Assembly: GCA_015680685.1 (NCBI GenBank)
Contig: MNCI01015984.1
Location: 516,127 to 574,477, forward strand
Origin: Gnetum montanum
Lineage: Eukaryota; Streptophyta; Gnetopsida; Gnetales; Gnetaceae
DNA: 58,351 nucleotides
Direction of reading: 5' to 3'
The translations under genes were made by a program, and so were the position numbers. Shown here piece after piece: positions 11,016 to 23,621 of the stretch; within the stretch, counting starts at the first letter, position 1; every line of letters begins with the position of its first letter. The notes below the pieces were generated by a model. The model was given only the letters and a program-made list of their open reading frames with translations. It was not told where the DNA came from and searched no databases.

Positions 11016-12456
11016 TGAAACACCACAAAATTCTGAGCTTAGTACTTTTCCAACAAGAATCAAGCTAAAATAGTGATGCTCCCCACCATGACTAAAGCTA
11101 GATAGCATCGCAGACAACTTTAAACGGAGTCGAACTGAGCAAGAAATGGTTCCCTGGGACCCACAGAAGACTATGGCGACATTTGGCATCAGACCCGGGA
11201 AAATTTTGAACCCGAAATACTTGGTTTTCACTAGGTATGCATCCTGCACGCCCAGCGTGTACGCCCAGCGTGCACGCCTAGCATGTGACTTCAAAGACTA
11301 CTCGAAACAGGCACTTCAGAGCAAGATTTTCGCAAGACATCAACTCTCAGGGACAGGGCAATTGTTAGGCATCATCAGGGGCTCAAGAAGATCGAGTTTT
11401 GACCTCGAAATCATGCACTTTGGGGTTCACACGTTGAGCATGTACATCCTGCATGCCCAGCGTGCACCATCCAGCGTGCAGCACAACGTACACCAGTCGA
11501 AGCTTTACCAAAACCATGTCAAATCAAGTCCAACTAAGCTAAGCATCCACAGGCAGCATTCTCGTGACATCCGAGCTCAAATCCAAGGACCAAATTGGAT
11601 ACTTCCTGCTGCAATAGTAGTTTGCAAAATGACTTCTTTTGTTTTAGTCAAGTCTGTACGCTGAGTTCACACGCCCAACGTGTACACGCTGGTGTACAGC
11701 AACACACGCTAGCATGCAGCACGCTGCATAGTTGTAATATTCTTTGCACCCGGGCAACGCAACCACCTGTCACCTGACTCGAAATTCTCTCACCCATGGC
11801 CACTCATACTCTTCCAGATCCGAATCTAGCGCTCAAAAAATCTCATAAAAACCCCAATTTTTCACTAGATCGGGGTTGGCAATTTGAGGCAAACCAGAGA
11901 CAAAAACCAGAGAACACTTAGCAAATCAAAGAAGGAACCTTGCACGCTGGACTTCCACCCTGCATGCTGAGCATACAGCCTTCACGCTGTGCCTGTAGCC
12001 CAGACCAACATACCATCACCCCTCCATATCCACCGAGGCTCTTTGTCAGCCTTGTGTTAGATCCACAACTGCGTCTAGACCGGTGCATTGTAACTTTCAT
12101 TATACAATAATATTGCTGTATTTTTGACCAAGATTTGTTACAATTCTCATTCGTTCTTGCATTTTTGGCTAAGATTTGTTACAATTTTTGTTCGTATTTG
12201 TTTACCTCTTGTTTACATTCCTGCATGCTCGCATTCTAGTTTACATTTATTACACCGTTTACATATAATCCAGCGTATTGCATATTGGCATACGTTTGGG
12301 AAATCCTTGTCTGATCCGCGTGCGAACCACCCAAGGTGCTCTACCTTTGTCAATTCCAGCTTACCCTCAAGCAAAGGTAGGGTCTTCTGTGCCTGTTTGT
12401 AGATCTCTTGGTGTCCATTTCATTCCAACCGTGCATCGACGATTTCAGACAATACA
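11016..12456 (+). repeat. 3' LTR of element A1 (1441 bp)
   Basis: It starts TGAAACACCACAAAATTCTG next to the polypurine tract and ends GATTTCAGACAATACA. Its terminal part aligns with the end of the A2 LTR: both contain a CCAGCTTRCCCTC...GCAAAGG segment, then GATCTCTYGGTGTCCATT, then a CATCGACGATTT or CACCGATGATTT segment before the TACA end. The first half is rich in CAGCGTGCA-type words (11236-11290, 11445-11485, 11660-11730, 11940-12000), absent from the A2 LTR. It is about 1.2 kb shorter than the A2 LTR. Confidence 0.85.
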
Positions 12457-12461
12457 TCATT

Positions 12462-14366
12462 AAACTTTGAAATACAAATTCCATTATTTCAACTAAGTAC
12501 ATCATACATAAAAATCAAACCTGAAACATACCATCAAAAATATCAGCAAATTTTGGAATACTTGAGGAACTCTTCTCATCTGATTGCATTTAAGCAATAT
12601 GACTTGTTATGCAATGCAGAAGGAATGCAACATTACAATAAAAAAGCCTTCAAATTTGCACCAAATAAAATAGTAAATATTTACTATTAGAAAACCTTGC
12701 ATAAAAGTGTGCAGCTGTATTTGCAGTAACCATAGAATTCAGCTTTACAATCATCAAGGTGCATAGGTTCAAGATTAAAACAGAAAATTAACATTAATAT
12801 CATCAGTAACTATTGGCCCAAAATGTTCCAAATTTGACATTTGAAAAGAAATTGTTTTTTTAAACATTCCTAAGAAGAACCTGTCAACTACTGAATGGAA
12901 TTTAGTTTCAGTATTTCCTATTTCAAAATAGCTTTTATCTCATTCACATAGTTCAACTTCTTAAATCAAGGTCTTGAACAAGGTCCATAACTCAAGAGCA
13001 GATTTTTAAGGCAATTTTAAGGAATCTGGACGACTTCTTTACCATAATTTGAAAAGGAAAAATCAGAAACATATAGCATTTAAAATAAACATTGAAATTA
13101 GATAAGCGAAAGAAATCACTCAAGTATAAAATCTGAATTTGCACTGCTGTAAGCTACAGTATTTAGTTCAGTTGTATCATGGATGACATTCATCAATTAA
13201 AGTTAAACCCTGAGTCCTAATACCCATCGAGTATGCTTCTAGATGAATATTTTACTGAAAAATTTGAATTGGTAAATAAACGATTTGGGAATCACCTTTT
13301 TCAACAGTGGACCATCTGGCAAGGCTCCGTAAGGATCTTCAACAGGCAAACCACTTCCTCTGTGGTTGGAGTGCTTCTTTACCATAGTTATCACAGACCA
13401 TCGTTTAACTGAGCATGACCCACAACCAAAATCTCTAAAATAGTATTGTTTTCTCAATGCAAAGTCTCTGCTTCTGTGGGCCTTGACAAATCCAAGTGAC
13501 ATGAGTCTTGCATTTAGTGCAGCACCTAATGATTAGTAGTTTCACTCTTGCCAGAATGAATTCAGGACGTTCAATGGCTCGGCAACGTATCAGCAGCCTC
13601 AAGAGGTCACGAGTTCATTCCAGTGTCCCCTCCACACATAAATTGGTATAGATTTCAAATAACTTGTTTATCTTAGACACAGCCCACTCTGCTTTCTAAC
13701 TCATGTCAAGTGCATGCACGTTCACGAAGTAAATTTTTTTATCAGAAAAAGAACGCCAGAGCCTAAGCATGTCACCTGAAATAATCAGCTCACGGGAAAG
13801 ATTTATGTTTTCAGTGCAAAACATAATTTAGATTCTAACCTGTATGTATAAGTTGACTTTTTAACCAAAAAAATATTAAAAGCTATTAGAAACATCGATA
13901 TGCAACAAATGGAAGACGATCATGTATTGATCAAAGGGCAAGAAAAATGAACTCCTTGGTGCATTAGATTACTCATTGCTGCCAAAAAACCAGAAGTCCA
14001 TTCATAAAAATGGATACATAGTAAAATGCTAACATGACACCTGAAAGTGAAAATACACTCAAGCAAGCTAAATCCAATATCGATAACTGACACAACTAAT
14101 GTTCCGTCGGAAGAATTTGATCACCACGTTTGCCATCATACTTATTGAATTATGCTGTGCGATCTTAGTGTACAAAAAGAGATACAACTAAAACTTGTCA
14201 TTTAATTCGGGTAACACTTAGGAAAAATATGCTTGCATGGTCAATTAGATTTACAAATGTTTACATATAACTGCACTTATGCAAAAGAATAGAAATGTCA
14301 GGAAAACTGAACGCTTAAAAGCCTTTAAATCTGTCATTTCTGAGTGCATTTGGGAACTTTGAATTC
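12462..14366. other. AT-rich DNA downstream of the helicase gene, with one candidate exon
   Basis: This interval between the A1 LTR and the stop codon of the helicase gene must contain the helicase 3' UTR (minus strand) at its right end. The rest is AT-rich and without long open frames, apart from the possible exon at 13296-13434. No RNA gene was recognised. Confidence 0.5.
13296..13434 (-). other. Candidate orphan exon (uncertain)
   Basis: On the minus strand an open segment begins after an acceptor-like TTTTAG and ends at AAAAAG followed by GTGATT, so it could be a 139-bp exon. Its translation starts RDFGCGSCSVKRWSVITMVK and includes a hydrophilic part with GLPVEDPYGALPDGPLLKK. Composition is more protein-like than the surroundings, but no partner exons were found on either side and the family was not recognised. 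It could be an exon of a fragmented gene or chance. Confidence 0.2.
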
Positions 14367-17300
14367 CTAAGCAAGTCCAGCATCTCTCAGTGCAGCTGTG
14401 AATGCATCGTCATCATTCCAAGTAACCTGCTCATACACCATAATATCGGTGAAAGCATCCAAAGACAAATGCTTACATCTATAGCCTACCAGACATGAAA
14501 CATGAAATCTCAGAATTAGGTTTCTATATGTAGAAGCAATATAACTGTGTTACCTCTGGAACTTCTCTCTGAAAATAATTCTGTATTTTGTTCATTATAA
14601 CTTGATCTTTTTGGGTACACACAAAATTAAAAGCCGCACCTGAAATTCAAAATAATCAATTGCATGTATTTGAAAGGTTGAACAGAAGAATACCAGCTTC
14701 CACTTAAAACATACTTACCCTTGCGACCAAAACGTCCAGTTCGGCCGATTCGATGCAAGTAAACTTCATAGTTAGGATCAAATGGAGGTTCAGACTGAAC
14801 AGGTAGATCAAAATTGACAACTAGTGATACCTGTCATTAAAAGTTCATTTCAGAAAACAATTAAATATAAACTTACAAAAGGCGATAACCACATATCATT
14901 AAACAATGTGAACTGTCAAATTTCATTCCAAACCTGTGCTTGATCAAAGCCACGTGCAAGCACATCTGTTGAAATTAGAATCCTTGTCAAACCCTGTTTA
15001 AATTCTCCAATCACAAGATCTCTCTGTTCTGTGCTGAGCTCCCCACTGATCGAAGTGCACTTGAACCCATCGTCTTCTAGTCCCTTGTGTAATTTCCTTG
15101 CACTCTCCCTTGTCCGAACAAAGATTATTGTTTGACCTAGCTTCTCCGCATTTGGAAATATTCTTTCCTTCAGTACCTCAATTTTTGCAAGCTCATCAGG
15201 ACATACCACTTGATATTGCTTAATAACATCTAAAGATAACTCTTCCTTTTGAACAAAAACACTATTTGCCTTTGGAGCAACTCTCTTGGCAAAATTTTTC
15301 ACATCCTCTTCAAAAGTAGCCGAAAAGAGAAGAATCTGCATCATCAAGAAATATTACAGCGGTTGTCTTACTTAATGAAAAAAGGGCTATCCTCCAATTA
15401 CTTCAGACAAGCTTTGGCATATAGCATCTTCTCAGCTAACAAGGACAAACATCCATAAAATTATGTATCTAAAACTATTAAAAGGAAACGAACTATGAAT
15501 ACCTGAACATCACTTTTAGTTTTCTGTATGTCTCTCAAAATTCTCAGGGAGTCATCTTGAAAACCGCTCTAAAAGTAAACCAAATCACATGCTTATCATT
15601 TGATCCCGCTAAAGATGCATACAAAATTTTAACATATGGTGAAAGCAATTCTGCAAAAAATTCCTCTTATGTAGCACTATACATGGTAAAATAATTACTC
15701 CTATTTTGCTATGAAGAGTAGTGCAAGCAATGAATGCATGCTATTAATATTTCAAAGGAACTACAAGGAACAAATTCTGACATATGAGTTCGGTAAACGG
15801 ATATGTAGTAGCGAAGCCCCACAAAGTACCTGAGCTAACATATGATCTGCTTCATCAAAAACTACAATATTGACGAATCTGGTACTCAAAACTTTAGTCG
15901 ATATCCATCTTCTCAGGGTACCGGGAGTACCAATGACAACTTGGTCCGTAACAGGTTCATGCCTTCCAACGGTCCTAGTGGTCCCAGAGGGAGTTCTAGA
16001 GTCCGTTTTAACAGCACATGCACAAGTTATCCTAGTGTATCTCCCGATTCTTTCAAGTACATGTTGATTCTGCCAAAACAATGCAAATATTATTAATATG
16101 GAATAAGCTGTGACCAAGATAAGCATTTTAGTTAGTTTGAAGAAGACCAGCTGACCAGCTAAAAAAGAAGAAGAAACAAACAAATTCAATAAAATGTTCG
16201 AGAGATGAGTCACAAACCTGTAGCGCGAGCTCCCTAGTCGGGCATACACAGATTGCTTGCGGAACAGATATCGTGGGATCAACGCGGCTTAACATACCAA
16301 GCACAAAACAAGTAGTTTTTCCGGAACCATTATGTGCCTGAGCAATTAGATGCTGGTAAGGCGGTGTGAGAATCATTGGAAGTGTGATGGCCTGGATCTT
16401 ACTGGGCTTCTTAAAACGCATTTCAGAATAAATGCCTCTCATTAGCTCTTCAGAAAGATTCAAGTCCTCGAACCTCTTCGCAGAACTATAAGGGGTGTCA
16501 TCAACAGAAACCTGAAATAATTCATCAGAATGCAAAACTTTTAAATATGCTTGGCACAAAAATCCTGCAACACATACGTTCCACCGAAAAGCTTCTCTTT
16601 AACTAAATTTTTTATGGTACTGTTAAAAAACAATGAATAAGTATTCATTCGCAACATCATTCTTTATCTTCTCAGACTAGGCACGCTTGCCAGAACTGTC
16701 CGGCATGCTTCAAATAATTCATTAGAATGCAAGACGTTCCCTAAAAGATGAATAAAAAAACAGATAATACATCAATGCAGTAATAAATGAAACATTGCAA
16801 ACATACATCGTTATAAACAATCTTATATGCTTGGACTGAACTAGAATAACAGCAAACATTCATCATTTAAAGTCAAGCATAAACTGACCCTACTCAGACT
16901 CGAAAACCAAGATGCTCTTATTGGATATCAGAGTTCAGAAAATGTAAGAAATTAACAATAAACAATATCTCTTAACTTCGCAAGCTACGAAATTCAAATC
17001 CTGCGTGAAAACAACGCTAACTTCCACCGAGTACCATAGCTCATCAGAAAAGCTTGAAATACAAATCCAGCACGAAAACAAAGCTAAGTGCCGAAAAAGG
17101 AATACCATTTAGTGGCATTATAATGACTCGAAATTCAAATCCGCTCTGAAAACAAAGCTAAGTTCCAGCAAATAGCACCAGTAACATCAAACTAAATCGG
17201 ACATATAAGATCGAAATATTGAAACGGTAGAAATTCCACAAAAAACGGCTTAAAAGGTACGCCAAGAAACAGAATCCGCACCGCTGTGATAACAAGGTCA

Positions 17301-17551
17301 TCGGATGCAGCGGAATCGACGTTTTCGTTTGCAAAAATGTCGACGGCGACCGAGGGTTTGGCATCAGAGGCAGAAGTTTCATTCGAGGAAGATAAAGCAA
17401 AGGAATTCAACGCCGAAGACACCTCGTCGTCCTCTTCGTCTGCCCAGCGTTTCTTCTCCTTTTCTTCAGTTTTAGTCACAGTCACCTTTAATTCCTCTTC
17501 TGAAGTCGCTGCTGCTGCTGCTGTTGATGCTTGTTCCCCTTCACTCGCCAT
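14367..17551 (-). CDS. LOS4: DEAD-box ATP-dependent RNA helicase, DBP5/LOS4 (RH38) type
   Basis: Eight exons on the minus strand: 17551-17282, 16511-16218, 16069-15830, 15568-15503, 15335-14934, 14830-14719, 14639-14554 and 14426-14367 (stop TAG). All introns are GT...AG with matching phase, giving 509 residues, close to the roughly 500 of plant homologues. The N-terminus (about 100 residues) is Ala/Glu/Ser-rich. Helicase motifs appear in order: Q region ([12 protein letters not shown]), I (AHNGSGKT, typical of DBP5), Ia (PTRELA), Ib (GTPGTL), II (DEAD), III (SAT), IV (IIFVRT), V ([10 protein letters not shown]) and VI ([10 protein letters not shown]). The family acts at the cytoplasmic face of the nuclear pore, removing proteins from exported mRNA with Gle1 and a nucleoporin; Arabidopsis LOS4 mutants are impaired in mRNA export and temperature responses. 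No stop or frameshift is seen, so this is probably a live gene. Confidence 0.93.
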
Positions 17552-18079
17552 TGAACTGAAACCTTCGATCGACTTTGCGGAGAAAATGCGATCGGATATG
17601 TCTGCTCTTTAGATTTTCCGGAACTTACAAGAACGGATTCGAGTTTGCTGTGAGTTCTGAGGAATTTAGGTGAAATTCCGTCACAGAATTTCTGAAGGAA
17701 ACGCTTAAACAGAAGTAAAAGGTCTGAGAACGGCCCATACTCGACCAAATGATGTTTTTCCAGTCCGACAATGGCCACGGACATGGGGCGGGGGGCGGTA
17801 AGGTGAGCTACAAGCTGGAGAAGAAAAATTAAAACCAAAACCTTAACAGAGCCCAATGTTGCAAGATGACCCCAGTTAGTCACCTGCAACAACAACAACA
17901 AGACATAACCTTATTGCACCCTCGGACGACAGCTGAAAAAGGAGATCAATACAATTAACTCAAAGAGAAACCATTTTTAAAAAGTAATATTATTGATAAA
18001 AGCCTAGTTCTCTATATTGAAGTTGAACAATACTAGCAATAGAGCATTTCATACCATAGTCAAATTCATTGTAGTTTGT
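17552..18079 (-). promoter_or_regulatory. 5' flank and probable promoter of the helicase gene
   Basis: About 0.5 kb separates the start codon from the 3' end of a LINE. A purine/pyrimidine-skewed segment near 17800-17910 and a (CAA)n run near 17885-17900 are present. No convincing TATA box was identified, so the transcription start is unknown. Confidence 0.35.
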
Positions 18080-18096
18080 GTTTTGATACCAAGCAT

Positions 18097-21000
18097 CTAG
18101 GTGACATTTTCAAATAAAGAAGATAATCTCAAATAAGAGGATTTTCCAAGCTTTTTGAAGGTGATGCTTAACACAATCATCTTGAAAAATACATTGAGGA
18201 AAACCAATAGAATGGTTAGGAAGGAAGATTTGGAGAGATTGACACCATTTCCAAATGTGTTGAGAGAATGAGCAATCCCAAAAGACATGTTGAAAAGAGT
18301 CATCCGCTTTACAAATGGGGCATTTAGGATGATCAATTCCTAAGAAATGAAGCCTATGTCCGATGGGAAGACCTTAATGAACCAAGGACCAAAAAAAGAA
18401 ACGATGCTTAGGTTGGGCCTTGGAAGTCCAAATCCAACGAAAAATAGTTTTCCATTGATGGTCCACAAGATGTAAACTCCAACATCTATTTAGAGTCAAG
18501 AATTGAAAATCTTGCGCGTGAAACCAAGATTTGGCTTTAGAGATGCGTAAAGAGAGAAGAGGGGAACCATCAGGCCAAAACCAATCATCATACCAAGGAA
18601 TATTAGTATGCAACTTATGCACAGCAAAGTTGGAGAGAACTTGCTCAATGTGTTGGTAAATAATAATATCTTGTCTTTGAAACCCCATTTTACTTTCGCA
18701 TGTGTCCAAGAGAGTGTAGGAGAATCATTTCTAACAATATATAATTGATCAATATGGTGGAGATTGTGGTCAGCAAAACAATTGGCTCTATGAGAGAATT
18801 CATCATAAAGACAACCTACATTCTTTTTAAAAATAGGAGACCACCAGATTGAGTGTGTCGACAGAGAGTACAAGCTTATCTAGGAAAGTTTCCATTGCAA
18901 CAAACCTCTAAGTTGGCTCCAACACCGCCAAATTTGCTTATACAAGAAAGAACCTTTGATCTTCTGAGAGCCTTCACTAATGATCCAATTCCTCCAATGA
19001 GTATGTTGCCATGTATGGTGAATACCAAGACAAGAGATGTTATGCCTAAAAAGGATCTTCCAAGCTTCATCTCCTTCAATACACCGAGTCACCCATTTGG
19101 AGGCCAAGAGAATACTCTGGTGCTCAATAGAGGCAAGGCCTAAGCCCCCGTGTTCTTTACTTAAAGTGCAAGTATCCCAAGCTACTGGATGAAAAGCTTT
19201 GTGATCATCCTTATCCCCCCAAAGGAAATTCCTGAGAATGTTGTTAATGCAATGAAAGGAAGATTTGGAAGGAGCCATAAAGGAAGAGTAATAGACATGA
19301 GTGGAGCTCAAAATATGATTAACTATGATAAATCTACCTGCAAGAGATAAGGGTTTAGAAGCCCATTTCAAAGCTTTATGTTTTACCTTTTCCACCACAT
19401 TGTTCCATATGGTAGTGGGAGTAGCAAATAAAGTAATAGGGATGCCTAAGAGGGTGAAAATATCAGTAGGAGATAGCCACTTGATATCAAAATGATAAGT
19501 CCAAGGAGGCCTAGGAGAGAAGCTAGATCGGATGGCTTGCATTTTATTCCAATTGATCTTAGCTCCTAAGGCTCTATAGTAGATATTTATGCAGTGCAAG
19601 GCAGTGTTAAAATTATTATGGTCCTCAATCAAAGTGATAAAAGTATCATTTGCAAACTGGCTGTAAACAAGATCCTTTTCTTGTTGTGGAAGAGAGATAC
19701 CTTTTAGCCTCATAGATTCATTATGAGATCTAAGAACAGCTCCAAGAGCATTAGCAACTAGGATGAAAAGATAAGGAGCTAAAGGGCACCCCTATCGGAC
19801 TGATTTTTGAAGCTCAATGACCTTAGAGAAGGTTTCGTTAATGTAAATGACTGAAGAGGCCTATGACAAAACAAGATCAATATGTCTCTCAAAAACATTA
19901 CCCAAGTTATGGTGTTTGACTATACTTTTTAAAAAGGACCAATCAAGCATGTCGTAAGCTTTAGCAAAATCAAGCTTAAGAAGAATGGTGTTTTGATTAG
20001 TGGAAGAAGCCCAATGCAAGCCCTCAATAGCAGTAACAATGTTGTCTAAAAATACACCTACCTTGAACAAAACTGGTTTGCTCTTTACTTATAAGATGAG
20101 GAAGAAAAGGTTTAAGTTTATTAGCTATAGCTTTGACAACTATTTTATAGATAACATTTAAAAGAGTGATAGGGCGTCAATTACTTATGCTCATACGATC
20201 TCCTGACTTGGGGAGAAGCTTACCAAAGGATCCTTCCCTAAGAGCTTCCTTATACACACTATAAACAATGTCTTGAAGAGTAGGCTAGAATTTCTTAAAA
20301 AATTCTGTGGGAAGGCTATCCATACTAGGGGCTTTACCATCGTGGAGTTGTTGAAGAGCATTACCAAGATCCTGTTTGGAAAGAAGAGAAGCATCACCAA
20401 AGATGGAGCAATTAAAAGGAGTAATAGCTTCTAAGCAAGTATTAAGTGCAGTGGGGTCAATTGTCTCTTTTTGAAAAGTTCGAGAGTAGAACTCAAAGAA
20501 GGCCTATAAAATGTCATCCTTAGAGGTGAAGATATTATCTTCGACTCGAATAGCTGAAATTTTATGGGATGGGTTCCCCCCTTTGAGGAGACGAAAAAAG
20601 CCATTAGTAGCTTGATCAGCCATGTGGAGCCAAGAGAGACGAGCACGGAGGTGAGCACCTCTAGCTTCATAGTGATCCATTATACGTAGGTTCTCCTTGG
20701 CAAGTTTCAAACGACTAAAGTGAGCCTTAGTAGCTTCATCTTTATTAATGGTATTTTGAAGTAAGAAGATTTCCTTATGAAGGTTAGACTTGTGAGAACT
20801 TAGTCGTGAAGCCACCAATTTACCAACATGTTTGGAAAACTGTTGGAGGTGGGTACAAGCATTAGTCTACCAATTAATCCAACCATCTTCACCAAGGGGT
20901 TTAGCATGCAAATTCCATATTTTCATCAATAGAGAGCAAAGGGAGTTACTATGAAGAAAGGTAGTGTTAAAAATATAAAGATCGTTAGAAGAGTAGGAGT

Positions 21001-21748
21001 TACCAGAGTGGGAAAGAGACCAATGAATAGGATAATGATCTGACAAAACCTGGGTATAATCTACTTGGACAAGAGCACCATTGGTAGAAGCAAAATGAAT
21101 AAGAGGATTCGTAGATAGATAAACCTAATCCAACCGAGAAGAGATGTAGGAAGCACCATGTCTAGCGTTACTTTAAGTAAACCAATTAGAAGTATTAGAA
21201 GAGGAGTAGTTTTCATTAGCTTCTTGCAACTTTAATTGACATTTCAATGAGAGCCACTTAGAAAGCTCCCTGTTATCTAAACCACCTCTTTGCCCTCTAA
21301 ATTTTTCCTTTGGATGCTCAGTCATGTTGAAGTCCCCTGCAATAATCCACTTAGCTTTGGGTAAGTTGTGCCTGAGCCAATTCCACAAGAGCTTCCGATC
21401 AGTTGAGTGACAAGGAGCATAAATGGAGACAATCCCTAAGATTTCATTAGAGTACCGTAATTGAACCCAACTACAATGCCCTAAACTATCACAACTGTGA
21501 TCAAGAATAGACTCTTGCCACTTATTATGGAGAAAAATTATAGCCCCCCCTTTGCCATGTTCATGGTGAGTAGAAACATAAGAACTATTGGGAAAAATGC
21601 TCTGGCAGCAAATTTGAAGATTGAATCCTTGGATTTTAACTTCTTGAAGACAAACAACGTCAAAGGAATGTCTCTGAATATAATCTTGAACTATATATCT
21701 TCTACAAGGGTCTGAGAGGCCCCTAACATTCCATGAACAACACTTCAT
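18097..21748 (-). pseudogene. LINE ORF2: endonuclease, reverse transcriptase, zinc-binding C-terminus, decayed
   Basis: The ORF begins MKCCSWNVRGL with the APE-type endonuclease motifs CLQEVK, YAPCHSTDR and IIAGDFNMTEHP (21748-21176). The next part keeps the same frame to about 20504. The reverse transcriptase follows in another frame: DGKAPSMDSLPTEFFKKF (near 20330), RPITLLNVIYKIVVKAIANK (near 20150), KLDFAKAYDMLDWSFLK (near 19970) and FANDTFITL in place of the usual FADD (near 19660). Typical plant LINE downstream blocks (SLAGRFIIVNHIL, NFLWGDKDDHK) and a zf-RVT-like region with RFFFWSL and CPICKADD (18460-18290) complete it. ORF2 is broken by many stops and at least one frameshift. Confidence 0.85.
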
Positions 21749-21992
21749 AAGGTTTGTGTAGAAGAAGGAGGATCCTCCTCAACCACCAAGGCCTTAAAAG
21801 AATTCCTAGATTCAAAGTTGTTAACTAGAGGACGCTGAGCACTTGTTCTTTTGCTAATGGACTGGCTAGCACCAGTCAAGGATTGATGCCCTTTAGGGAA
21901 AGCACTAAAGATAGGGTTATCTCGGTGATTAAGGCATAAGATTTCTGGGTAACATGCTCCCGGCCACTAGTAGCATCTTTTGGGGCCCCTTC

Positions 21993-22915
21993 TTAGTTAA
22001 GAGGAGTCTTGGTGGCATCAGTATCCTCGATTTTCATATCTTCCACATTGGACACCTTAGAATTTGAAGAAGGAGGTTTAGTTGAGTGAACCTTGATAGT
22101 ATCCTTGCCTATGTCCTGAGATATGTTTTGATTTTTTAGTTCTTCACTAACTTGTTCTGCTAAAATTCTCTTGGCTTCAAGCTTAGCTAGTAACTTTGGA
22201 CATTGAGCTTTACGGTGGTTCGGATCAAGATAGTAGTAACAACGGTTAGGAAGTGTAAGATATTGAACAAAAGTATTTCCTTTCACATTAACTTCCAGTG
22301 AATCAGGACGTGACTTTTGCATATCTATTTTAATGCACACTCTTCGAGTTGGTTGTGGACGAAAACCTGAAAAGGCCTCCATACCGATGACTTTCCCAAC
22401 TTGTGTAGCAAGGATATCAACATGGGGAGAAAAATGAGGAGGGAGTCTTGGAAAATCAATCCAGACCAGTAAAATAATTTTGCTAGCTTTTTCAGGATCG
22501 AAATTCTCCTTCTAGGGTTAAAGGCCTAAAAAGGATCCATAAACATCCCAAATTGACTATTATTTCATGAACTCTGCCATAGCCTTAGTTTCAAAAGTGA
22601 ATAGAAAAAAGCCTCTCGTAAGATTGGAAGCTAGGGTTATTCTGATATTACAGGGTTTCCCAAATTTTTAACCCAATCTTGGAACACCGAGGCAGGAGGA
22701 ATCCTACCAGTGAAGAAGCCAATTGTGTAAAGGTGAGTAAAGGTTTGTACGGTTTGGTCAAAGATGTCTTCAAGGAAATCAAAACATAAAATAGTATCAT
22801 TAGCATCCATGTTGGTGGATCTGTCAGTAGGTTGTGAGTTAATGTTGGAGGATTCCATTATTTTACGTTTTTTTCCTCCAACATCAAAGCAAGAAGACAA
22901 AACAGATTGGGTCAT
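21993..22915 (-). pseudogene. LINE ORF1-like protein with zinc-knuckle remnant, decayed
   Basis: The start MTQSVLSSCFDVGGKKRK (22915) leads into a part resembling the DUF4283-type nucleic-acid-binding region of plant LINE ORF1. The downstream segment RRVCIKIDM...NRCYYYLDPNHRKAQCP (22340-22190) resembles a CCHC knuckle with one cysteine replaced. At least one frame change lies between 22640 and 22390. The spacing to ORF2 (about 0.25 kb) is normal for plant L1 elements. Confidence 0.7.
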
Positions 22916-23621
22916 GCAGACCCGTTGGGCCTAAGCCTAGCCAATTTAGAAAATCAAAATAGAGAAAATATTAGAAAAAGAAACAAAACACAAAGGAACA
23001 AACTCACCAGGTACTTATTAACAGATGACATAGGCATTGCAGAAGGCAAAGTGTCCCACATGCAATCCTGCAAAACCCGTTCAAGCGCTTACTGGTTTGG
23101 GGCCCAGAATGCTTCAGCACTGTTGCGATCAGACCAGAACAGGTCTGTCACCACTGCCCCATAAAAACCCTCTACCTCTGATTAGGTTAACCTGTGCTCC
23201 AAGACTGGCCAGCACAAGGCGCTATCAGGAAACCCTAGCGGAGGGCTGCCAAATTTCCACACTTATTACTTATCGCTATTCATCAAGCAAAAAAAAAAAG
23301 ATATTGTGAAATGTTTTGCCCAGTTTTGGAATATATCAACTTGAATTAGAGCGGGAACGCAAAATCCCACTATGCTAGTGATGTGACAATGTGCAAGGAA
23401 ATGTCGACCCCCACACACTCAGCCACGAACATTTTATATCGGCATTTTTGGGGTGCGTTTTTATCAGGGTTTGGGGATGAAAAAAAATAAAGAAAGAAAC
23501 TATGTTAAGATGAGAGGGAATTTTCTCTACATTTTTTAAATTTTTATAAGATTTCGTTATCAATATTGCAAATGATGTTACAATGCTAGAGCAAAGCCTG
23601 GTTTGGATTTTGAATGGGGTA

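Larger units (their letters stand above)
1..12456 (+). mobile_element. Element A1: Tat/Ogre-like LTR retrotransposon lacking pol, carrying an antisense gene (5' end outside window)
   Basis: The order on the plus strand is gag (17-3225), protease (3232-4245), repeat array (4246-4440), a minus-strand intron-containing gene (4978-8624), a 47-bp tandem array (9084-9380), the last codons of an integrase (9472-9546), a 37-bp repeat array (9562-9940), a polypurine tract (10999-11015) and a 3' LTR (11016-12456). The LTR starts TGAAACACC and ends AATACA, so it has TG...CA ends. The five bases after it (TCATT, 12457-12461) would be the target duplication, but the left copy is outside the window. No RT, RNase H or integrase core is present, so the element could only move with enzymes from a relative such as A2. 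The extent is well supported by homology to A2; clade assignment rests on gag and protease type and on the RT of A2. Confidence 0.85.
18080..23250 (-). mobile_element. L1-type LINE retrotransposon, decayed
   Basis: Reading on the minus strand, an ORF1-like part (22915-21993) is followed by ORF2 with endonuclease, reverse transcriptase and a C-terminal zinc-binding segment, ending near 18090. The 5' end is put near 23250 because the sequence changes character before an A run at 23289-23299. The 3' end near 18080 is estimated from where recognisable coding stops. No poly(A) tail or target duplication was confirmed. Many stops and several frame changes make it inactive. Confidence 0.85.

Noticed and set aside
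13600-13650. B-box-like GAGTTCATTCC, possible SINE
   Set aside because: Only partial match and no second promoter box or target duplication seen.
17286-17612. Plus-strand open frame of 108 codons
   Set aside because: It is the complement of exon 1 of the helicase, whose homology and splice sites settle the strand.
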